NCBI GenBank assembly: GCA_964019655.1
Contig: CAXHTR010000006.1
Location: 868,001 to 932,000, forward strand
Direction of reading: 5' to 3'
DNA: 64,000 bases
Source: Perkinsela sp. pyNocScin1
Taxonomy: Eukaryota; Euglenozoa; Kinetoplastea; Prokinetoplastida; Perkinselidae
The position numbers were made by a program, and so were the translations under genes. The notes under the pieces were generated by a model. It did not search any database. It worked only from the letters and a program-made list of their open reading frames with translations, and was not told where the DNA came from. Positions 60,770 through 64,000 of this stretch are shown here, in pieces (position 1 is the first letter of the stretch; every line of letters starts with the position of its first letter).

Positions 60770-60910
60770 CACGCCCTCAGCAGAAAGGCCAAGTGAGGAA
60801 TGGCGTAGGGCGAGTACGAGAGTTCATTGACAACAATGAAGACCTTCTGATTGGACTCAAGAAGATGTCCTTGAAGTACAAGAAAGACTGAATAATACCG
60901 GCGGATAACG
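60770..60910 (+). pseudogene. IS30-like fragment, catalytic Glu replaced
   Basis: PQQKGQVRNGVGRVREFIDN, then NEDLLIGLKK. It matches 45170-45240, but VEN is VRN here (GAG to AGG). Confidence 0.6.
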
Positions 60911-61053
60911 TGCAAATGAGCTTAACCTTTGCTCACCAAGCCGACAGAATATTCATTTTGCATATCAGGGAGGGCTATAATTTCTGGGAGAATTCATCGT
61001 AGAGCATTGTTGGCACTGCCATTTGCTGTCTTGCTATATTGTCTCATATTCAA

Positions 61054-61206
61054 ATGAGCGTTGAAAAGCAGTGCGAGATCGTGCGGGAAAAGAATTTTAA
61101 GCATTTTCTTATTAGCATTCACACAAAAGAATTAGAGTTAGAAGGGAGTAGCATTGCTATCCTACCCTTCCTAACCTTGCATAGCATCATCGAAGTCGAT
61201 GATGTC
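61054..61206 (+). pseudogene. ORF family Z, copy 3, internally deleted
   Basis: The ATG at 61054 opens MSVEKQCEIVREKNFKHFLI, then HTKELELEGSSIAI joined directly to LPFLTLHSIIEVDDVSIVH. Relative to copy 2, about 360 bp are missing between SIA and the end block. Confidence 0.6.
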
Positions 61207-61244
61207 TCCATAGTGCACCAGATGACCTTGTCTCTTTCACCATC

Positions 61245-61370
61245 GCTCCACTTTGTCCAGCCCTGAGTTGTCCCCATGCAAACGCACTTTGTGCGTCGAA
61301 GCAGCAAGCAAGGCATCCTTGCGTGCAAGCGGTAGATAGTATCGAGATGCTTGAGAGCACGGCTTAGGTC
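61245..61370 (+). repeat. R1 flank, copy 8
   Basis: TTTGTCCAGCCCTGAGTTGT, then CGCACTTTGTGCGTCGAAGC. Follows family Z as in copy 2. Confidence 0.55.
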
Positions 61371-61399
61371 GGGGTGAAAACGCCACACAGTCTCGTTGC

Positions 61400-61857
61400 C
61401 CGTGCTAAGGCTGAAGTCAGCGCCGAGGTGCATACCGAAGAGCCTTGTGGGGCTACACCACAGCTAGCAGAAGTCGAAGAGCCCCCGAGTATCCCCTGGG
61501 ATATCCCTATGCTGCCTTCGCCACCGGAGTCGACACAGAACTCCGGCCTCCCAATGGAGCAGGGAACGCCTCCAGATTACGCTCATTTCGACCTGGTATC
61601 GCCGTACCATACGCAAACAAAAAAAATCAGATCATCAATAATCAGCGCATGGATTTATCTTTACCAGCATTTCAGTCTCCACACGTCATCCCTGGTGGCA
61701 TCAATTTTCTCACGCCCGAAGTTCTTTCACAAAAGGATCTCGATCGCATTCCAGTGAAACATCGAAAAAACAAGCTTACCAAGCTGCGTTTGCGGATGCA
61801 AAACGTGTACGCGAAGAACAGGGGCGCATTCGTCAAGATTGCATTTCCCCGAGGTCA
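61400..61857 (+). pseudogene. ORF family X, partial copy 3, and a KHRKNK segment
   Basis: AEVSAEVHTEEPCGATPQLA, then DIPMLPSPPESTQNSGLPME and GTPPDYAHFDL, lacking the MALLDSPSD start. Around 61700-61800 another frame gives LSQKDLDRIPVKHRKNK, also seen near 39000 (LDLEKVPDKHKKNKFYAAAI). That segment therefore also belongs to the repeated set. Confidence 0.5.
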
Positions 61858-62271
61858 ATGGCATTACTCGACTCGCCATCTGACAAATATGGCTGTATCA
61901 CCGGAAAACGGAAGAAGCAACCTCCGTTACAGGCACTTCAAGCAAATCAAGCCGCTCCTGTGCCTGAGGCTGAAGTCAGCGCCGAGGTCCATGCCGAAGA
62001 GCCTGGTGGGGCTACACCACAGCGAGCGGAAGTTGAAGTCTCAAAGAGTTATCCCTCGGACATCCCTGTACTGCCTTCACCACCGGACTCGACACAGAAC
62101 TCCGGCCTCCCAATGGAGCAGGGAGCACCGCCTCCTGATGCTCCGAGTGACTTAAGGGTTAGCCATACGCACTGGACTTATTCCTTTTCTAATCTGGTAG
62201 TCGATAGTGTCTCGAGAATAGACGACATTGGTAAGCCTCTTCTGTCATTGCTCCACCTTGTACAGCCCTGA
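61858..62271 (+). CDS. ORF family X, copy 4, 137 aa
   Basis: The ATG at 61858 opens MALLDSPSDKYGCITGKRKK, then PEAEVSAEVHAEEPGGATPQ, DIPVLPSPPDSTQNSGLPME, and a C-terminus LVVDSVSRIDDIGK and LLHLVQP to a TGA. It shows that the R1 word CAGCCCTGA is the last two codons and stop of this ORF family. The most complete copy, although copies 1 and 2 have about 12 extra N-terminal residues. Function unknown. Confidence 0.45.
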   Translation: MALLDSPSDKYGCITGKRKKQPPLQALQANQAAPVPEAEVSAEVHAEEPGGATPQRAEVEVSKSYPSDIPVLPSPPDSTQNSGLPMEQGAPPPDAPSDLRVSHTHWTYSFSNLVVDSVSRIDDIGKPLLSLLHLVQP

Positions 62272-62400
62272 GATGCACCCCACGCAAGCGCACTATGTGC
62301 GTCGGAGCTGCACGCCTGATCTCTGCGTGCGAACTGCAGGCTGTTTTCGTATTGCTCAAGAGCGCGAGTGGTAGAGGGCTGAAAATCCACGACCCCTTTC
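62255..62400 (+). repeat. R1 flank, copy 9
   Basis: CTTGTACAGCCCTGAGATGC, then GCGCACTATGTGCGTCGGAG and CTGCACGCCTGATCTCTGCG. Reference copy because the ORF upstream is open. Confidence 0.7.
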
Positions 62401-62415
62401 AGAGGTCTGGATCTG

Positions 62416-63189
62416 ATGCATGAGCTGAGTCGAAATGGGCCATTACTTCAAAAAGTATCTCCTTCGTCGTCGTGCAGATCTTCTTCTTCGTTGTCTTCCT
62501 GTTCATCATCTTGCTGTTCTTCGCTGTCATCAATTGATTCTTTTTCCCCTTCTGCGTCTCTTTCTTCCTTGGCCGTGTCTTCAACTACACCCGTTATGGA
62601 CGAGCATACTAAAACTCACGAAGATCCCGGGTTGACACCACCACTTGCTCAGATCCCAAAGAGTCAGCTCGTTAACGAGTGGATTTCATCACGAAAAGAA
62701 TCTGCTGCTGCCGTCGGTGAGCGTTTGGTTTCTATAGAACTACGAAATTTGGACACCACTCCGCCAGAAGTGGCGGAAGACAATTTTCAATTACCGGAAG
62801 GAGCTCGTGTTGTCGACGCAGATGGCGCAGGGGTCGATGTTGAGAGCATTGACCCCAACATAACATACTTTATAATTCTCGATCGCCCACGGACCCTCCT
62901 AGAGCAGCTGGAAACTCTCAAAGTACAGCTTTACGCGCGCGTGGAAAAGAAGAATCGTCTATTTTTGACACGAGATGACGTAAAGGTAATTCTCAAGCAG
63001 GCCTATCCGCATGGTGTCATCGTGGATACGCTGCTTATTCAGATTTCCCCCAGCGTGGTCCTATTCTTCAGCGATGTTCTTCAGCGTGGGGACATTGAAG
63101 AGATTAAGCAAGTGATCAGCGATGTTGAAGAGTACTTTTGCTGCATAAAGAACCCGATCTGCTGGGCACCGCATCTCATCGAGGGGTAA
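62416..63189 (+). CDS. Modules A and C, intact ORF of 257 aa, unknown
   Basis: The ATG at 62416 opens MHELSRNGPLLQKV, followed by a Ser-rich tract, module A (LTPPLAQIPKSQLVNEWISS, GERLVSIELRNLDTTPP, QLPEGARVVDADGAGVDVES, YFIILDRPRTLLEQLE) and module C (KKNRLFLTRDDVKVILKQAY, VDTLLIQISPSVVLFFSDVL), ending WAPHLIEG. It is the longest undisturbed ORF in the mosaic. No catalytic motif is recognised. Module D follows after 186 bp and could be a second gene of the same element or a continuation across an unseen intron. Confidence 0.5.
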   Translation: MHELSRNGPLLQKVSPSSSCRSSSSLSSCSSSCCSSLSSIDSFSPSASLSSLAVSSTTPVMDEHTKTHEDPGLTPPLAQIPKSQLVNEWISSRKESAAAVGERLVSIELRNLDTTPPEVAEDNFQLPEGARVVDADGAGVDVESIDPNITYFIILDRPRTLLEQLETLKVQLYARVEKKNRLFLTRDDVKVILKQAYPHGVIVDTLLIQISPSVVLFFSDVLQRGDIEEIKQVISDVEEYFCCIKNPICWAPHLIEG

Positions 63190-63375
63190 CGACGACACAA
63201 GCAATCGTGTAATCAGCGAATTAGAGATAAACCCCCGAGTCGCGTGAGATGGACCTGTACGACAGGTACGAGCTTCAGCGATGCTGGATTAGCAATGCCA
63301 AGCTAAGGGAGCGGAAAGCTTCGATGGCATGGAAAGATTTTCAGGCTCAATGGATGACACAGGTAGCTATCTGAA

Positions 63376-63702
63376 ATGAGTTCTAAGCGACAAGAAGAGA
63401 TAGAGGTAATCGTCGACAAGATGATATCTGCGTTTGAAAAAGCAGAAACCATGGATCAAAGTCCTCCTGATATCAGGAGTCTCTTAAAATTCTATGATAA
63501 ACATCTGCGCCGTATCACTCAGGATGATCCGGGAGAGCCCAGGCCACAGGATGGAATCGAAATAGGTACTGGCTATCTCTGCGGAATCAGTCTGCGCAAT
63601 AGACGTGGCTGTCGAGATTTCTGTATCAGCTTTTACCTATGGCTTGAGTGGTGCATCAATGAAAAACCGAACAAAAGCGAATTCCCTCAGTTTAGCACGT
63701 AG
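63376..63702 (+). CDS. Module D, copy 2, 108 aa, IS30-like remnant
   Basis: The ATG at 63376 opens MSSKRQEEIEVIVDKMISAF, then DIRSLLKFYDKHLRRITQDD, PGEPRPQDGIEIGTGYLCGI and FCISFYLWLEWC. It corresponds to the second Asp to Glu part of the IS30-like fragment at 33193 but with catalytic-type residues poorly kept. Open from ATG to TAG. Confidence 0.45.
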   Translation: MSSKRQEEIEVIVDKMISAFEKAETMDQSPPDIRSLLKFYDKHLRRITQDDPGEPRPQDGIEIGTGYLCGISLRNRRGCRDFCISFYLWLEWCINEKPNKSEFPQFST

Positions 63703-64000
63703 GATCAAGCGTCTTAGGATTACCACAGTATAGAAATTCTTCTTCATATGATCAGACCAATTTATCGATATGCATCATATCGATGCTACTTTCTTATCTT
63801 CTTCTTATCTAGAAGTGATGCAGAACGAGCGAAAGGGGGTACGCAATGAGCCAGGAAAGAAAGGCGGAAGCCGTCAGAAATATAGCACGAATCGCAATTC
63901 GGTAGCGCGTACACGACTGGGCGTGTTCGCAAGGATCTGAGTGACCACGTACCTTTTCATACGTCAATAGTGTCTTCAGCGTAATCCGGGTCGACTTGCC
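63703..64000 (+). repeat. Start of another mosaic unit, running out of the window
   Basis: AGAAGTGATGCAGAACGAGC, then TAGCGCGTACACGACTGGGC and CAATAGTGTCTTCAGCGTA. It matches 50140-50380, including the stretch that precedes R1 copy 5, so another R1 copy is expected just past the window end. Confidence 0.65.

Overview
The window reads as nuclear DNA of a unicellular eukaryote whose lineage I cannot fix. Genes are compact and intronless in appearance, TAA, TAG and TGA are all used as terminators, and genes lie in long same-strand blocks. There are no bacterial ribosome-binding sites or operons. hAT and Tc1/mariner relics occur beside transposase relics that resemble the IS30 family. An intron-poor protist with directional gene blocks (kinetoplastid-like layout) would fit the first 30 kb, but the abundance of cut-and-paste DNA transposons fits that group poorly, so I leave the lineage open.

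Region 1 (about 1-30.4 kb) is an array of about 20 members of one leucine-rich-repeat (LRR) family plus broken copies: a + block to 15.0 kb, a - block from 15.45 to 27.4 kb, then one + gene at 29.0 kb. Each protein has a very short hydrophobic leader, a conserved ADP-x-LGR-x-D-x-x-SLSDQ-x-x-ME segment, a cap resembling the plant LRRNT module (C-x-W-x-G-[VI]-x-C), and 6-15 LRRs of about 23 residues built on LP-x-x-L-x-x-L-x-L-x-x-N-x-F-S-G-x-[VL]-D-L. No transmembrane segment or GPI-type tail is visible, so they are most simply secreted soluble recognition proteins; that role is inference. The only recognisable non-LRR gene here is a candidate proteasome assembly chaperone 3 homologue on the opposite strand at 13.3-13.9 kb. 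Four short non-autonomous hAT elements with perfect 8-bp target duplications lie among the LRR genes, and one splits an LRR gene.

Region 2 (about 31.2-55.5 kb and 59.3-63.7 kb) is a mosaic of decayed transposase fragments (Tc1/mariner, BED-finger hAT of ZBED/Buster type, IS30-like) and several unknown repeated ORF families that I call X, Y, Z, A, C and D. One Y copy carries a RING-H2 finger. All recognisable pieces point the same way (+), and segments recur in shuffled order.

Region 3 (about 55.9-59.2 kb) is a minus-strand island inside that mosaic: an unknown ORF pair joined by one in-frame TAG, one intact LRR gene and two decayed LRR genes. The window ends inside another copy of the mosaic repeat.
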